Below, one piece after another: positions 8,927 to 18,706 of a DNA stretch of 64,000 nucleotides. The notes under the pieces were generated by a model that made no database searches, had not been told where the DNA came from, and saw nothing but the letters and a program-made list of their open reading frames with translations. This stretch comes from CAVUNY01 sp963843535 (GTDB lineage Bacteria > Chloroflexota > Anaerolineae > Anaerolineales > Anaerolineaceae), in contig CAWJKU010000004.1 in the NCBI GenBank assembly GCA_963843535.1, positions 744,001-808,000 of the forward strand. Direction: 5' to 3'. The translations under genes and the position numbers were made by a program. How positions within the stretch are numbered: the stretch's first letter is position 1; each line of letters opens with the position of its first letter.

Positions 8927-10313
8927 GTTGTACCTTCCCAGAGCGAAGCTCATCCAGCAGTCTCAGGCCAATCTGGTTGGCATCTCCAGCAGATAAGATC
9001 AAGACCACATCGCCCGGCTGCAGTTCACCGGATAAAAAGTCCACCGCGTCATCCAAAGAAGGGGCAAACCAGGTTGGCGGCTTGCGCATTTCTGCTACAA
9101 GGCGCGCGGCGGAGAAACCGGGGTTGCTTTCACGCGCCGCGTAAATTTCGGTCACCAAAACCCGGTCGGCATGGTGGAATGCCAGAATAAAAGCATCAAA
9201 CAGAGCCTGGGTGCGCGAATACGTGTGCGGCTGCCAGACTGCCCAGATCCTGCGCTGCGGGTGGCGCTGGCGGGCTGCAGCCAGCGTGGCGCGGATTTCG
9301 GTGGGGTGGTGGGCATAATCGGAATAGATTGTGATGCCGTTTACCTCTCCCATCAATTCAAACCGGCGCTCGGTTCCCTTGAATTCATTCAAGGCCTGGG
9401 TGGCTTGTTTCATTGGCAGGTCCAGGCGGTGAGCCAGGGCCAGTACCGCCAGCGCGTTGCGTACATTATGCAGCCCGGGCACCTGCAGCGCAACGCTGGC
9501 CAGCTGCCTGGCATTCCCCTCACCATCCTGTATCCATGCGCTGAAATCCATCCCTCCGCGCTGATTGGAAGACGTTTCTTCGCTATAATAGTCGGCCGCG
9601 TTGGTTAATCCATAGGTCCAGGACTGCCTTCCTTCGGGGACGTGCCAGACCAGGCCGGCGGTTTCGGCATAATCCTGACAGGTAATCAATCCCCCGCCAG
9701 GCTGCAGGCGCTGAATAAAATCATAAAATGCCTGGCGGTACTCATTCATCGTTGGGAAACAATCGGGATGGTCATGTTCCAAATGGGTGATCAGGATCCA
9801 TTCTGGAGCCAGTCCCAGGAACATCCGGTCATATTCATCAGCTTCGACAATAAAATGGCTGCCATGCCCGGCGTGTGCGTTTGTGGAGAGGTTTTTCGCG
9901 ACCCCACCGATAATGTACGATGGATCCAGCTGCAAACTGTGGAAGACCCAGGCTGCCATGGCGGTGGTGGTGGTCTTTCCATGGGTGCCGGCAACCGCCA
10001 GGGTGGTTTTACCAGCACAAAGCTCCCCGAGAAATTCAGCTCTTTTCAGCACCGGGATACCCGCGGCGCGCGCAGCCTGGACTTCGGGATTATCATCGGG
10101 GATCGCGGAAGAACGCACGACAACGTCCGCCCCGGCGATCTGTTCGGGGCGGTGGCCCTCAAAAACACGGGCGCCAGCCTGGGCCAGCTCATTGGCTAAC
10201 GCCGAAAGCTGCCGATCCGACCCGCTGACCGAGTACCCGCTTTCGAGCAGGACTCGGGCAATGGCCGAAAGGCCGCTCCCGCCGATTCCAATGAGATGGA
10301 CGTGTTTCATCAT
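8919..10313 (-). CDS. murC: UDP-N-acetylmuramate--L-alanine ligase MurC
   Basis: ATP-dependent ligase that adds L-Ala to UDP-MurNAc. Two adjacent ATGs are possible (10313 and 10310). 10313 is preferred because GGTGG lies 7 nt upstream and it makes the ATGA overlap with the cvpA stop. It has 464 residues. Seen: HLIGIGGSGLSAIARVL for the UDP-binding fold, P-loop GTHGKTTT at 109-116, VEADEYDRMF, and SDYAHHPTEI in the C-terminal domain. Confidence 0.97.
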   Translation of the reverse strand: MMKHVHLIGIGGSGLSAIARVLLESGYSVSGSDRQLSALANELAQAGARVFEGHRPEQIAGADVVVRSSAIPDDNPEVQAARAAGIPVLKRAEFLGELCAGKTTLAVAGTHGKTTTTAMAAWVFHSLQLDPSYIIGGVAKNLSTNAHAGHGSHFIVEADEYDRMFLGLAPEWILITHLEHDHPDCFPTMNEYRQAFYDFIQRLQPGGGLITCQDYAETAGLVWHVPEGRQSWTYGLTNAADYYSEETSSNQRGGMDFSAWIQDGEGNARQLASVALQVPGLHNVRNALAVLALAHRLDLPMKQATQALNEFKGTERRFELMGEVNGITIYSDYAHHPTEIRATLAAARQRHPQRRIWAVWQPHTYSRTQALFDAFILAFHHADRVLVTEIYAARESNPGFSAARLVAEMRKPPTWFAPSLDDAVDFLSGELQPGDVVLILSAGDANQIGLRLLDELRSGKVQHD

Positions 10314-10855
10314 AAGAAGACCACCAGAACAAAGGCGAACGCTATGGCAACCGCGAAGAAGATCGTTGGCACACCCAACAGCCAGTTGGGCGGGAGGAAG
10401 CTGATCAGCGCCTGGGCGGATTCGGTCAATTCGGGTGAAATAACCTCCGGAAAAGGATAACCGGCGTGGTCCAGGAAATACCACAGGGTGCCCCACACCA
10501 GGTAACCGTTGACGGCGCCCAAAAACAATCCCAACAGGGCGTCCTGCAGCCGGTCGCGAGCAAACCGCCCACTGCCCGCCAGCTTGGGAATGTTGGGGGT
10601 CTGGTATCCAAAAAATGCCAGCGCCACCAGCAGGATGGTTCTCAGCCAGAATAAGGTCAGCACGTCGCCGCCAGGGCGCTGGGAATCCAAAGCAATTTTG
10701 GTGACGAAGGGCACATAGGTTTCCAAAACCGTAATTATAAAGAGGGCCAGGACCACCGCAAAGGTGACCATCATTTCCTTGGCCCAGCCCCGCATCATGC
10801 CGATGATCCCAAACATGATGATGAACAACCAGAAAAGGACATCCAGGCTGAGCAT
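10310..10855 (-). CDS. CvpA family membrane protein
   Basis: 181 residues with about four hydrophobic helices (near 4-20, 28-50, 70-85 and 155-181) and a central segment with DALLGLFLGAVNGYLVWG, the conserved Gly-rich helix of the CvpA/colicin V production family. Its molecular role is uncertain; family members are linked to envelope homeostasis. It starts in the murG stop (TAATG) and ends in the murC start (ATGA), so it is fully embedded in the dcw operon and probably serves envelope biogenesis. Confidence 0.8.
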   Translation of the reverse strand: MLSLDVLFWLFIIMFGIIGMMRGWAKEMMVTFAVVLALFIITVLETYVPFVTKIALDSQRPGGDVLTLFWLRTILLVALAFFGYQTPNIPKLAGSGRFARDRLQDALLGLFLGAVNGYLVWGTLWYFLDHAGYPFPEVISPELTESAQALISFLPPNWLLGVPTIFFAVAIAFAFVLVVFL

Positions 10856-11955
10856 TATGCGCCTTCCTTTCGCGATGCGGCCAACGCCCGGACTAAATCG
10901 GCGATTGCTTGGGCTGCATCAGGACGGGCTAAAGCCTGCATGGCAGCCTTTATGGCTTTTAGCCGGTTGGGAGTAGAGAATAATTGCTGGACTGTCGACA
11001 GCAGGGAGGCCGCCATCTCTTCATCGGGGAGCAGCACAGCCGCCCCGTTTTTCTCAAGGAAGGCAGCGTTCACTTTCTGATACCGCCAGGCGTATGGATA
11101 AGGCACCAGCACTGCCGGTAGGCCGTAGTAAGGGTATTCGCCCAGTGATGAAGCGCCGGAGCGTGAGATCACCAGATCAGCGGCAGCCAGGGCCGCGCCC
11201 ATATCGTTATGCAGGAATTCAAAGGGGTGGTAGCGCTGACGGATTCCAGCTGGCAGGGCGGTTTGTACCGATTGGATGTTCGACCAATCGACTGATCCAG
11301 TCAGGTGCAGCACCTGGCAAATGGACAAAAGCTCGTGTAAAACCGCTTCCACGGCGCGGTTGATGGTTTGGGCGCCTTTACTTCCCCCGGTGACCAGCAG
11401 AACCGGTAAATCGGCGCTGAGGCCGAAATGAGAGCGTGCATTGGACCGTTCCCAGCCGGTGAAATCGGGGCGCAGCGGATAGCCTGTGGTGGTGATGGCT
11501 TTTTCGGCAGGGAAAAATGGCCGGGATTCATCGAAAGTTACCGCAATATGGTCAGCAAACCGAGCCAGGAATTTCAGCGCCAGGCCTGGTTCAATATCCG
11601 GGCAGTAAACCAGCGAAGGAATTTTTCGTCCGGCGAATGCCATCGGCGCAGCGACGTAGCCACCGGTAAACAGCAGCACATCCGGACGGAAATCCGCCAG
11701 GATGCGCCGGGCAGCCAGGGTGCCGCGCGCCAGCCGCACGAGGTTGCCGGGGAGAGCCCGCAGGCCCACTCCGTGCACTCCCGCGGCGGGAATGGACGTG
11801 AACGGCACGCCGGAACGCGTCACGAGGCCGGCTTCCATGCCGCCCTCGCCGCCAACCCATAAAACCGGCTGTGCGTCATTCTTCAGTGCCTGTAGAACCG
11901 ACAGAGCGGGATACACGCCGCCTCCGGTCCCGCCGGCGCATATCAATAACCGCAC
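10855..11955 (-). CDS. murG: UDP-GlcNAc:undecaprenyl-PP-MurNAc-pentapeptide transferase MurG
   Basis: Makes lipid II from lipid I at the inner face of the membrane. It has 366 residues. The N-terminus begins at once with the family loop LICAGGTGGGVYPALSV, which fixes the start. Also seen: LLVTGGSKGAQTINRA and SRSGASSLGEYPYYGLPAVLVPYP, the donor-binding loops. The start lies 80 nt inside the 3' end of ftsW, in another frame, which is unusually deep for this operon. Confidence 0.97.
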   Translation of the reverse strand: MRLLICAGGTGGGVYPALSVLQALKNDAQPVLWVGGEGGMEAGLVTRSGVPFTSIPAAGVHGVGLRALPGNLVRLARGTLAARRILADFRPDVLLFTGGYVAAPMAFAGRKIPSLVYCPDIEPGLALKFLARFADHIAVTFDESRPFFPAEKAITTTGYPLRPDFTGWERSNARSHFGLSADLPVLLVTGGSKGAQTINRAVEAVLHELLSICQVLHLTGSVDWSNIQSVQTALPAGIRQRYHPFEFLHNDMGAALAAADLVISRSGASSLGEYPYYGLPAVLVPYPYAWRYQKVNAAFLEKNGAAVLLPDEEMAASLLSTVQQLFSTPNRLKAIKAAMQALARPDAAQAIADLVRALAASRKEGA

Positions 11956-13132
11956 CGTATGACCTCCCTTCAGAGCTGGCTGATTCTTTCTTTGAGTTTG
12001 AACGGGCGATGTTCATTAAGATTCCAATGCCGACCATGGTCGAAACCATGCTCGAGCCGCCGTAGCTGACCAGCGGAAGGGCATTACCGGCAAAAGGAAA
12101 GAGATTGACCATCACGCCCGTATTCAAGATGGCTTCAAAAACAATCCAAAAGGTGATCCCGCTCGCCAGCATGCGTCCAAGCTGGTCGGGTGCGCGGTTC
12201 GCGATCTGCAGACCGCGCCATAAAATCAGGAAGTATAAAGCCAAAACTGCGAATGCACCCACCAGCCCGGTTTCTTCCACGACGACGGCATAAATACTGT
12301 CCGTCCAGGGAACCGGTAATCCGGTAAATTTGGTGATGCTGTTGCCAATCCCCACTCCGAATAAGCCGCCGCGTGAAATAGCTTCAAATACGCGCTGCAT
12401 ATGGTCGGAGGCCATGTTCGGGTTATTCAGCCCGGCGATGTATTTTTCCCAGCGGTCGCTGCCGGTGCCGGTGAATTTGACCACCATGAAACCGATCACT
12501 ACCGCGGCGATAAGCACCAGGATTACCTGGCGCAGCTCAGCGCCAGCCAGATAAAACATCAACCCGCCCATCACAAAGATCGTGAGAGTGGCGCTGAAAT
12601 CGGGCTGAATAAAGATCAAGGCCCCAAATATGCCGAGGATGGTCATCATCGGGATCAAACCGAAGGACAGGATATTCAGCACTTCACGTTTGGAATACAA
12701 CCAGAATGCCAGGTAGATAATTACCACCAGAGACGCAATTTCTGATGGCTGGATGGAACCATTCAGCAGGGTGCGGGTCGAATTGAATCGGTCCTCGCCG
12801 AACAACAGCACTGCCACTAAGGCCAGCAGGGCGACCGCGATCATCGGAACCAGCAAACGTTGGTAACGGTGGTAATCAAACAGGCTGAGAGCCAGGGCGA
12901 TAAATGCGCCCAGGGCGACGAACACCACCTGGCGGAACAAATAGTAAGTATCTGGCTGTTCCAGGCTTTGGGCGCTCTTCCAGCTGGTAGAATACACCAT
13001 CAGCAGGCCGATCACCAGCAGGGCAACTACGAACACCATTAAAGGCACATCCAGGTGCAGCTGGAAGGACCTCACGACCTTTACGGTCGGGAACGGACGG
13101 GCAGGCGATTTTACGAAAGCTGTTTGACCCAT
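11876..13132 (-). CDS. ftsW: SEDS peptidoglycan glycosyltransferase FtsW
   Basis: Polymerises lipid II together with the class B PBP encoded upstream. It has 418 residues and about ten membrane helices. Seen: the IFIQPDFSATL region corresponding to the catalytic extracellular loop, SRGGLFGVGIGNSITK, and the C-terminal NLFPFAGNALPLVSYGGSSM signature. The last 45 residues are hydrophilic and very Arg-rich, and the final 26 codons overlap murG. The start overlaps the end of murD by 22 nt. FtsW rather than RodA is inferred from the dcw context. Confidence 0.95.
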   Translation of the reverse strand: MGQTAFVKSPARPFPTVKVVRSFQLHLDVPLMVFVVALLVIGLLMVYSTSWKSAQSLEQPDTYYLFRQVVFVALGAFIALALSLFDYHRYQRLLVPMIAVALLALVAVLLFGEDRFNSTRTLLNGSIQPSEIASLVVIIYLAFWLYSKREVLNILSFGLIPMMTILGIFGALIFIQPDFSATLTIFVMGGLMFYLAGAELRQVILVLIAAVVIGFMVVKFTGTGSDRWEKYIAGLNNPNMASDHMQRVFEAISRGGLFGVGIGNSITKFTGLPVPWTDSIYAVVVEETGLVGAFAVLALYFLILWRGLQIANRAPDQLGRMLASGITFWIVFEAILNTGVMVNLFPFAGNALPLVSYGGSSMVSTMVGIGILMNIARSNSKKESASSEGRSYGAVIDMRRRDRRRRVSRSVGSTGTEE

Positions 13133-14493
13133 TGTCGATAGCGCTCCCCACGCTCTTCAAAATCATTAAATTCGTCATAACTGGTGCCGCCGGGTGACAA
13201 TAAGACCACCATTCCGGGACCCGCTACGGTTGCCGCAGCCTGGACCGCTTCCTGTAAACCAGAGGCCACCGCCAGGCTGTATGGGCGTCGACCGCGGACC
13301 TGAGGACCCAGGGCTTGCAAAATTTTAGGCGCGGCCTCGCCAAAAACGATTACATGATCCACCCGCTGGTGGACTAGCTCCGCCAGTTCGCTCCAAGGCA
13401 GGTTTTTATCTCTCCCGCCGAGAAGCAAGACCAGTGGTTCATTGAAAGACCGGATGGCGGCCATCGTGCGCTCCGGAGCCGTGGCGATCGAGTCGTTGTA
13501 CCAGGCGGCGTCATGCCAGCGGCGTACCATTTCCAGGCGGTGGGGAACCCCGTTGAAGCCCTCCACCCCGGCGGCAAAAGCCTCGCGCTCAAACCCTGCG
13601 GCAAAAGCGATGGCACAGGCTGCCAGCACATTGAGTAAATTGTGCTGACCGCGTAAATTGATCTGGCTGACCAGCAGCAGATCGTGCGAGCGGGCGCCTT
13701 CTTGCAGGCGAATTTTGGCGTCTTGCGTGTAGGCGCCGCATTGCCCGCTGGGTGGGCGGTCCAGACCGAAGGACACCAACCGGCCTTTCACTTCCGAGGC
13801 CAGACCCCAGGACCCAGGATCATCCCTGCCAAGGACGGCGCTGTCATCACCGGACTGGTAAGCCAGAATGTGCGCCTTGGCCGCTGTATATGCTTCCATC
13901 GTGCCGTGCCGGTCCAGGTGGTTCGGGGTGATGTTGAGGATCGCAGCCACCTGAGGCGAACGGGTCATCAATTCGAGCTGAAAGCTTGAAAGCTCGAGCA
14001 CGACCACATCTGCTGCCTGGATTTGATCCAGGAGATCGATCAACGGGAGGCCGATATTTCCACCGATCCAGGCGCGCGCGGGCGACTTTACAGCTGCCTG
14101 AGCCATCCGACCGACCAGGGTGGTGGTGGTGGTTTTTCCAGCCGATCCGGTGATTCCGATCACTTTACAGGGTACTGCCTCCATAAAAATTTGCGAATCA
14201 TTGGTCAACAGCAGACCGCGTTTGACGGCTTCAACCAGGATGGGCAGGTTCAGCGGCACACCACCAGAGACGCATACCAGATCGGTTTTTTCCAGCAAGC
14301 TGAGAGGGTGTTCGCCCAAGACCCAGCGGATGGGTAAACCGGATAAGGCTTCCCGCGCAGATTCCATTTTTTCAGCGGGGCGCTGGTCGTTGATGGTGAC
14401 CTGCGCACCGCAGCGCGCTAAATAACGCCCGGTCGCCAATCCCTGGCGAGCGCCGCCGATCATCAGTACGCGCACACCCGTCCAGTCTTTCAT
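13111..14493 (-). CDS. murD: UDP-N-acetylmuramoylalanine--D-glutamate ligase MurD
   Basis: Adds D-Glu to UDP-MurNAc-L-Ala. The start at 14493 is chosen because it overlaps the mraY stop in ATGA with GTGGGAAG upstream. It has 460 residues. Seen: an N-terminal Rossmann-like RVLMIGGARQGLATGRYL, P-loop GITGSAGKTTTT at 113-124, ILNITPNHLDRHGTMEAY, and LLLGGRDKNLPWSEL plus LLSPGGTSYDEFNDFEERG at the C-terminus, all MurD signatures. Confidence 0.97.
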   Translation of the reverse strand: MKDWTGVRVLMIGGARQGLATGRYLARCGAQVTINDQRPAEKMESAREALSGLPIRWVLGEHPLSLLEKTDLVCVSGGVPLNLPILVEAVKRGLLLTNDSQIFMEAVPCKVIGITGSAGKTTTTTLVGRMAQAAVKSPARAWIGGNIGLPLIDLLDQIQAADVVVLELSSFQLELMTRSPQVAAILNITPNHLDRHGTMEAYTAAKAHILAYQSGDDSAVLGRDDPGSWGLASEVKGRLVSFGLDRPPSGQCGAYTQDAKIRLQEGARSHDLLLVSQINLRGQHNLLNVLAACAIAFAAGFEREAFAAGVEGFNGVPHRLEMVRRWHDAAWYNDSIATAPERTMAAIRSFNEPLVLLLGGRDKNLPWSELAELVHQRVDHVIVFGEAAPKILQALGPQVRGRRPYSLAVASGLQEAVQAAATVAGPGMVVLLSPGGTSYDEFNDFEERGERYRQWVKQLS

Positions 14494-15488
14494 CTTCCCA
14501 CCACTGCAAGAGCTATGCCAAGCATGGCAAACAACAGGCCCACCAACCAGAATCGCTGCACGACTTGAGTTTCGCTCCATCCTAACAGCTCGAAATGATG
14601 GTGGAGCGGGGCCATTTTGAACAGACGTTTACCCTTGGTCCAGCGAAAGTAAGCTACCTGCAGAACGACGCTCAGGTTTTCGCTGAAGGGGATCACTGCA
14701 ATTAACGGCAGCAGCAGCCACTGTCCGGTCATCAGCGCCACTACTCCTAAAGTTGCTCCCAGGGAGAGGGCGCCGGCGTCACCCATGATTAATTGGGCAG
14801 GGTGGACATTGAACCATAAAAAGCCGAAAAGAGCGCCTACAATGGTAAAACAGAACCGCCCTAAAAAGATCTGTCCCTGCAGCAAGGCGATCCCGCCGTA
14901 AGCTGCAAAAGCGGTGGCTGAAATCAAGCCCGCCAATCCGTCGAGTCCATCAGTGAAATTGACCGCGTTAGAAAAACCGGTAATAATAATCGTCGCAATG
15001 GGGATGTAAAGAATGCCCAATGAGATCGATTCTTTCGCGCCAGGCCAAAACATATCCGGGACTTCGAGCATATACTTTAATACCAGGGATGTAGCTAACG
15101 CCATCACCACCTGGAAAAGAAATTTGGTGCGGGCACGCATTCCCAGACCGCGGCGCGGACCGCGAATTCCTTCCCAGTCATCGATCGCCCCCAACAAGGC
15201 GAAGCCCACCATGACCAGCAAGGGGACCAGAACCGAACGACCAGTAAAATACATCCCTAACAGGGTGGCGGCATTCAACAGCACCGTGATTAGCAAAATA
15301 GGCAGGAGAAACATGACCCCACCCATGGTGGGCGTTCCCATCTTCGTCATGTGGCTTTCAGGCCCTTCGACACGGATCACTTTGCCTACCTTAAAATGTC
15401 GTAAAAAACGAACCAGCGGGCTGCCCCAAATGACCGTCATCATGAAGCTAATCATGCTCAATGCCAGTGCCAGTGAGGTTTCTTTCAC
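14490..15488 (-). CDS. mraY: Phospho-N-acetylmuramoyl-pentapeptide transferase MraY
   Basis: Membrane enzyme that moves phospho-MurNAc-pentapeptide to undecaprenyl phosphate, giving lipid I. The start is GTG at 15488, because GGAGG lies 6 nt upstream and GTGA overlaps the murF stop. It has 332 residues and about ten membrane helices. Seen: SHMTKMGTPTMGGVMFL, GAIDDWEGI with the catalytic Asp residues, NAVNFTDGLDGLAG, and PLHHHFELLGWSE with the family His cluster. Confidence 0.97.
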   Translation of the reverse strand: MKETSLALALSMISFMMTVIWGSPLVRFLRHFKVGKVIRVEGPESHMTKMGTPTMGGVMFLLPILLITVLLNAATLLGMYFTGRSVLVPLLVMVGFALLGAIDDWEGIRGPRRGLGMRARTKFLFQVVMALATSLVLKYMLEVPDMFWPGAKESISLGILYIPIATIIITGFSNAVNFTDGLDGLAGLISATAFAAYGGIALLQGQIFLGRFCFTIVGALFGFLWFNVHPAQLIMGDAGALSLGATLGVVALMTGQWLLLPLIAVIPFSENLSVVLQVAYFRWTKGKRLFKMAPLHHHFELLGWSETQVVQRFWLVGLLFAMLGIALAVVGR

Positions 15489-16906
15489 TGAATTTCCTCC
15501 AGCGCGCTGATGATTCGCTCCATTTGCAGTCCATGTGAACCTTTTACCAGGGCTATATCGCCTTCTTTGAGATACTGGCGCAGATAATCGATTGCTTCCG
15601 GTACCGTTGCCACCCACTTGACTGCGCGGGGATGCATTCCGGCGGCCAGGGCTGCAGAAGCGATCAATTTTCCACGCTCACCGACTGCCAGTAATTCCGA
15701 GCATACTTCAGCCGCTCTGGCGCCCACCATCTCATGCCCGATTTGTTCGTACTGGCCCAATTCAAGCATATCGCCCAGCACGCCCACCCGTCTTCCATCC
15801 AGTTCGCTCAAAAGGTTTAGCGCGGCTAACGTGGATTCGGGCGAAGCATTATAGGTATCATCCAGCAGCAGGGCGCCGTTCTCGGTATGCACTGCCACCA
15901 GGCGCAATTGGGTATGCCCGTGCTGCAGCCCATCCGCGATTTCACCCCAGGTTAATCCTTCAATCAACCCGACGGCTGCCGCACGCAGCACGGTGTGGAC
16001 CGAATGCTGTCCGATCAGCGGGACTTTCAAGGTGACAGTTTCAACACCATAATGCAAACGGCAGCGGATCCCTTCCAGACCCAGGCTTTCGATATTGTCT
16101 GCCCAAAGATCGGCAATGGGATCCAGTCCATAATAAAAAACCTGGGCGCGGGTGACGTCCGCCATTCTGCGGACCCTGGGGTCGTCGATGTTCAATATCG
16201 CGACACCATCTGGCGCTGGTGGCAGGGCCTGTACCAATTCTGCTTTGCCGCTGGCAATGGCTTCCTGCGATCCGGCACGCTCGGCATGCACGGTGCCAAT
16301 ATTGGTGACGATGCCGATAGATGGTTGGGCAAGATCGCATAAAAATGCAATTTCCCCGGCCACAAAAAAGCCCATCTCGAGCACCGCTCGTTGATGCCCT
16401 GGCCCCAGGCGCAGCAGGGTGAGGGGCAGGCCGATTTCGTTATTCAGATTGCCCTGGTTTTTAAGGGTGTGAAAGCGCTGGCTGAGCACTTCAGCTACCA
16501 ATTCCTTGGTGGTCGATTTTCCCACGCTTCCGGTAATCGCGACTACGCGCACGCCGAGCTTTTTCCGCCAAAAACCAGCGATAATCTGCAGCGCCTTCAG
16601 GCTGTCTTCTACCCGAATAAGAAATGGAATCTCAGGCAGGCCGGTCATCTCAGGCAGAACTCCGGAACGTAAATCGATCACCGGGTAAGGCAGATCTACA
16701 TCCTGTTGAATGACCGCAGCCTGCGCTCCTTGCTTAAAAGCATCCTCGATGAAGTTGTGCCCGTCCACGCGTTCTCCTGGCAGCGCGAAAAACAGACTGG
16801 CGGGAATCGCCTGCCTGGAATCGATCGAAGCCTCACTTATGATCAAGGAGGCTCCGGCAACTCGCGCGCCTGTGAGGGCTTCAAATACATCGGCAAATGT
16901 TAGCAC
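15485..16906 (-). CDS. murF: UDP-N-acetylmuramoyl-tripeptide--D-alanyl-D-alanine ligase MurF
   Basis: Adds D-Ala-D-Ala to the UDP-MurNAc tripeptide, the last cytoplasmic precursor step. It has 473 residues. Seen: the N-terminal domain with SIDSRQAIPASLFFALPGE, P-loop ITGSVGKSTTKEL (124-136), NQGNLNNEIGLPLTLL, and LLDDTYNASPESTLAAL in the C-terminal domain. It directly follows the PBP gene. murE, which usually sits between them, is absent. Confidence 0.96.
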   Translation of the reverse strand: MLTFADVFEALTGARVAGASLIISEASIDSRQAIPASLFFALPGERVDGHNFIEDAFKQGAQAAVIQQDVDLPYPVIDLRSGVLPEMTGLPEIPFLIRVEDSLKALQIIAGFWRKKLGVRVVAITGSVGKSTTKELVAEVLSQRFHTLKNQGNLNNEIGLPLTLLRLGPGHQRAVLEMGFFVAGEIAFLCDLAQPSIGIVTNIGTVHAERAGSQEAIASGKAELVQALPPAPDGVAILNIDDPRVRRMADVTRAQVFYYGLDPIADLWADNIESLGLEGIRCRLHYGVETVTLKVPLIGQHSVHTVLRAAAVGLIEGLTWGEIADGLQHGHTQLRLVAVHTENGALLLDDTYNASPESTLAALNLLSELDGRRVGVLGDMLELGQYEQIGHEMVGARAAEVCSELLAVGERGKLIASAALAAGMHPRAVKWVATVPEAIDYLRQYLKEGDIALVKGSHGLQMERIISALEEIQ

Positions 16907-16915
16907 ATTGCTTTC

Positions 16916-18706
16916 CTATTTGTTGCTGCTCCCAAGTAGCTGCTGGCGAATGGCATCCGGCGGGAGATTGGTGAGCTGGACGCTGGCCATGAATAAATCT
17001 TTGAACACCGGGGCGGCGACAATCGAGCCAAACGGCATAGGCCCGCCGGGTTCTTCCAACCAGACAGAGATGATAAAGCGGGGATCGTCCACCGGCCCCC
17101 AGCCGACAAAGGAGGCATTGGTCTTGCTGGAAAAATATCCGCCTCCCCCAGGGATGGGTATTTCTGCCGTCCCTGTTTTACCGGCGATCCGGTAGCCGTC
17201 AATTTTTAAGATCTTGGCTTCACCCTTGATCGCTTCGGCCAGCATATCACTGACCTCGTTCGCGGTCTGTTTGGAAATGGGCTGGCTGATCACCTGCGGA
17301 GGGTTATTATACTGTCGACCGTTATCGACCACTGCCTTGAGCACATGCGGGGCCATCATCTTGCCGTCATTGGCGATAGCGGCCAGGGCGGTGATGAGCT
17401 GAATGGGGGCGACTGCAACGCCCTGCCCAAACGCATTGTTCGCCAGGCTGAGCTTGGTCCAATTTTCATCTCCGGGCAGGCGGACGGGGTAATAATCTTC
17501 TCCATCCAAATCGACATTGGAAGGCTGACCGATGCCGAAAGCCTTGATGCCTTCGTAGAATTTTTTCTCGCCCAGCTGATTAACCACCCAGCTCAGACAT
17601 GTATTCAACGAGTACTGCAAACAGCCAACCATCGTCTGGTCGCCGTATGCGCGGTAATCCCAGTTGGTGATGCGCCTTCCGGGGGCGTCAAAATAACCGA
17701 CGTCATTATAATGGGTGTCGCGCTTGACCGCGCCGGCGTCTATCGCCAGGGCCATAGTAATTGGTTTGAACACCGATCCGGGTTCGTAGATCTGGCTGAC
17801 TGCCCGGTTCCAGGGGATCTTCTTTAACAGCAATTCTTCATTCACCCGCCAGTATTCGTTGGGATCGATGCGCGGGGTTGAGACCATGGCCAGTATCTCG
17901 CCTGTGCGGGGATCCATGATGATCGCCGTACCCGATACTGAACCGGTGTTTTTTACCGCCTTGTCGAGAATTTGTTCGGTTACGGCCTGGAGTTCTCGAT
18001 CGATGGTAAGGATCAGGCTGGCTCCGGACGGCAAATCGGGGATGCTGGTAATATCGTACGGTGAGCGAGGGATCGTGACAGTGGTTGTTATACCTGCCAG
18101 GTAGGAGTTGTAATGGCCTTCGATCCCGTTGACCCCGATTGGGCTTTTTGGATCCAGACTCTTCACGTAGCCGAGCACATTTGCAGCAGTTGATTTTTCC
18201 GGATAGCTGCGCTGCAGGTGAGGTACCAGCACCATAGAGCGCATCAGGTTCTTGCCTTCGTCGATCATCGCCTGTTTGATCTGGCGCAGCTGATCGACCT
18301 TGGCGGGCTCAACGCCGTCGGCAAGGCGCATGTATAGAAACGTGCTGCGGTCGGCTCGAGTCAATTCCAGCATGCGGTTGTAATCGGCGCCGGTCACGGT
18401 CGCCACGGCGCGGGCGATGGCTTCTGTTTCTTGCTCGGCGGTCTTTTCGTTGATAATCTTCAGATCGATCCCGACTTCATATACTTCTTTGCTGCCCGCC
18501 AGCAGCTTGCCGTTGCGGTCATAAATTGCCCCGCGTTCGGGGACTACCTTTAATGTGATGGAGTTGTTATTTTCTTCAATCTTGGCTTGCAGATCTTTAA
18601 TATCCTGGCGATTTTGAATGGTCACCATCTGGCCAAAAATCAACACGCCGATTACACTGAAGGCTACACCGATCGTTAGAAAGCGTGAATTTTGGGCTGA
18701 GTTCAT
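16916..18706 (-). CDS. Class B penicillin-binding protein (FtsI/PBP2-like transpeptidase)
   Basis: Cross-links septal peptidoglycan outside the membrane. It has 596 residues. A short cytoplasmic tail and one membrane helix (about 10-28) are followed by a dimerisation/pedestal domain (50-225, beginning with VPERGAIYDRNGKLLA) and the transpeptidase domain. Active-site motifs are intact: SVFK at 311-314, SLN at 366-368 and KTG at 510-512. It overlaps the upstream ftsL-like gene by 4 nt and is the likely partner of FtsW in this operon. No PASTA domain is present. Confidence 0.93.
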   Translation of the reverse strand: MNSAQNSRFLTIGVAFSVIGVLIFGQMVTIQNRQDIKDLQAKIEENNNSITLKVVPERGAIYDRNGKLLAGSKEVYEVGIDLKIINEKTAEQETEAIARAVATVTGADYNRMLELTRADRSTFLYMRLADGVEPAKVDQLRQIKQAMIDEGKNLMRSMVLVPHLQRSYPEKSTAANVLGYVKSLDPKSPIGVNGIEGHYNSYLAGITTTVTIPRSPYDITSIPDLPSGASLILTIDRELQAVTEQILDKAVKNTGSVSGTAIIMDPRTGEILAMVSTPRIDPNEYWRVNEELLLKKIPWNRAVSQIYEPGSVFKPITMALAIDAGAVKRDTHYNDVGYFDAPGRRITNWDYRAYGDQTMVGCLQYSLNTCLSWVVNQLGEKKFYEGIKAFGIGQPSNVDLDGEDYYPVRLPGDENWTKLSLANNAFGQGVAVAPIQLITALAAIANDGKMMAPHVLKAVVDNGRQYNNPPQVISQPISKQTANEVSDMLAEAIKGEAKILKIDGYRIAGKTGTAEIPIPGGGGYFSSKTNASFVGWGPVDDPRFIISVWLEEPGGPMPFGSIVAAPVFKDLFMASVQLTNLPPDAIRQQLLGSSNK

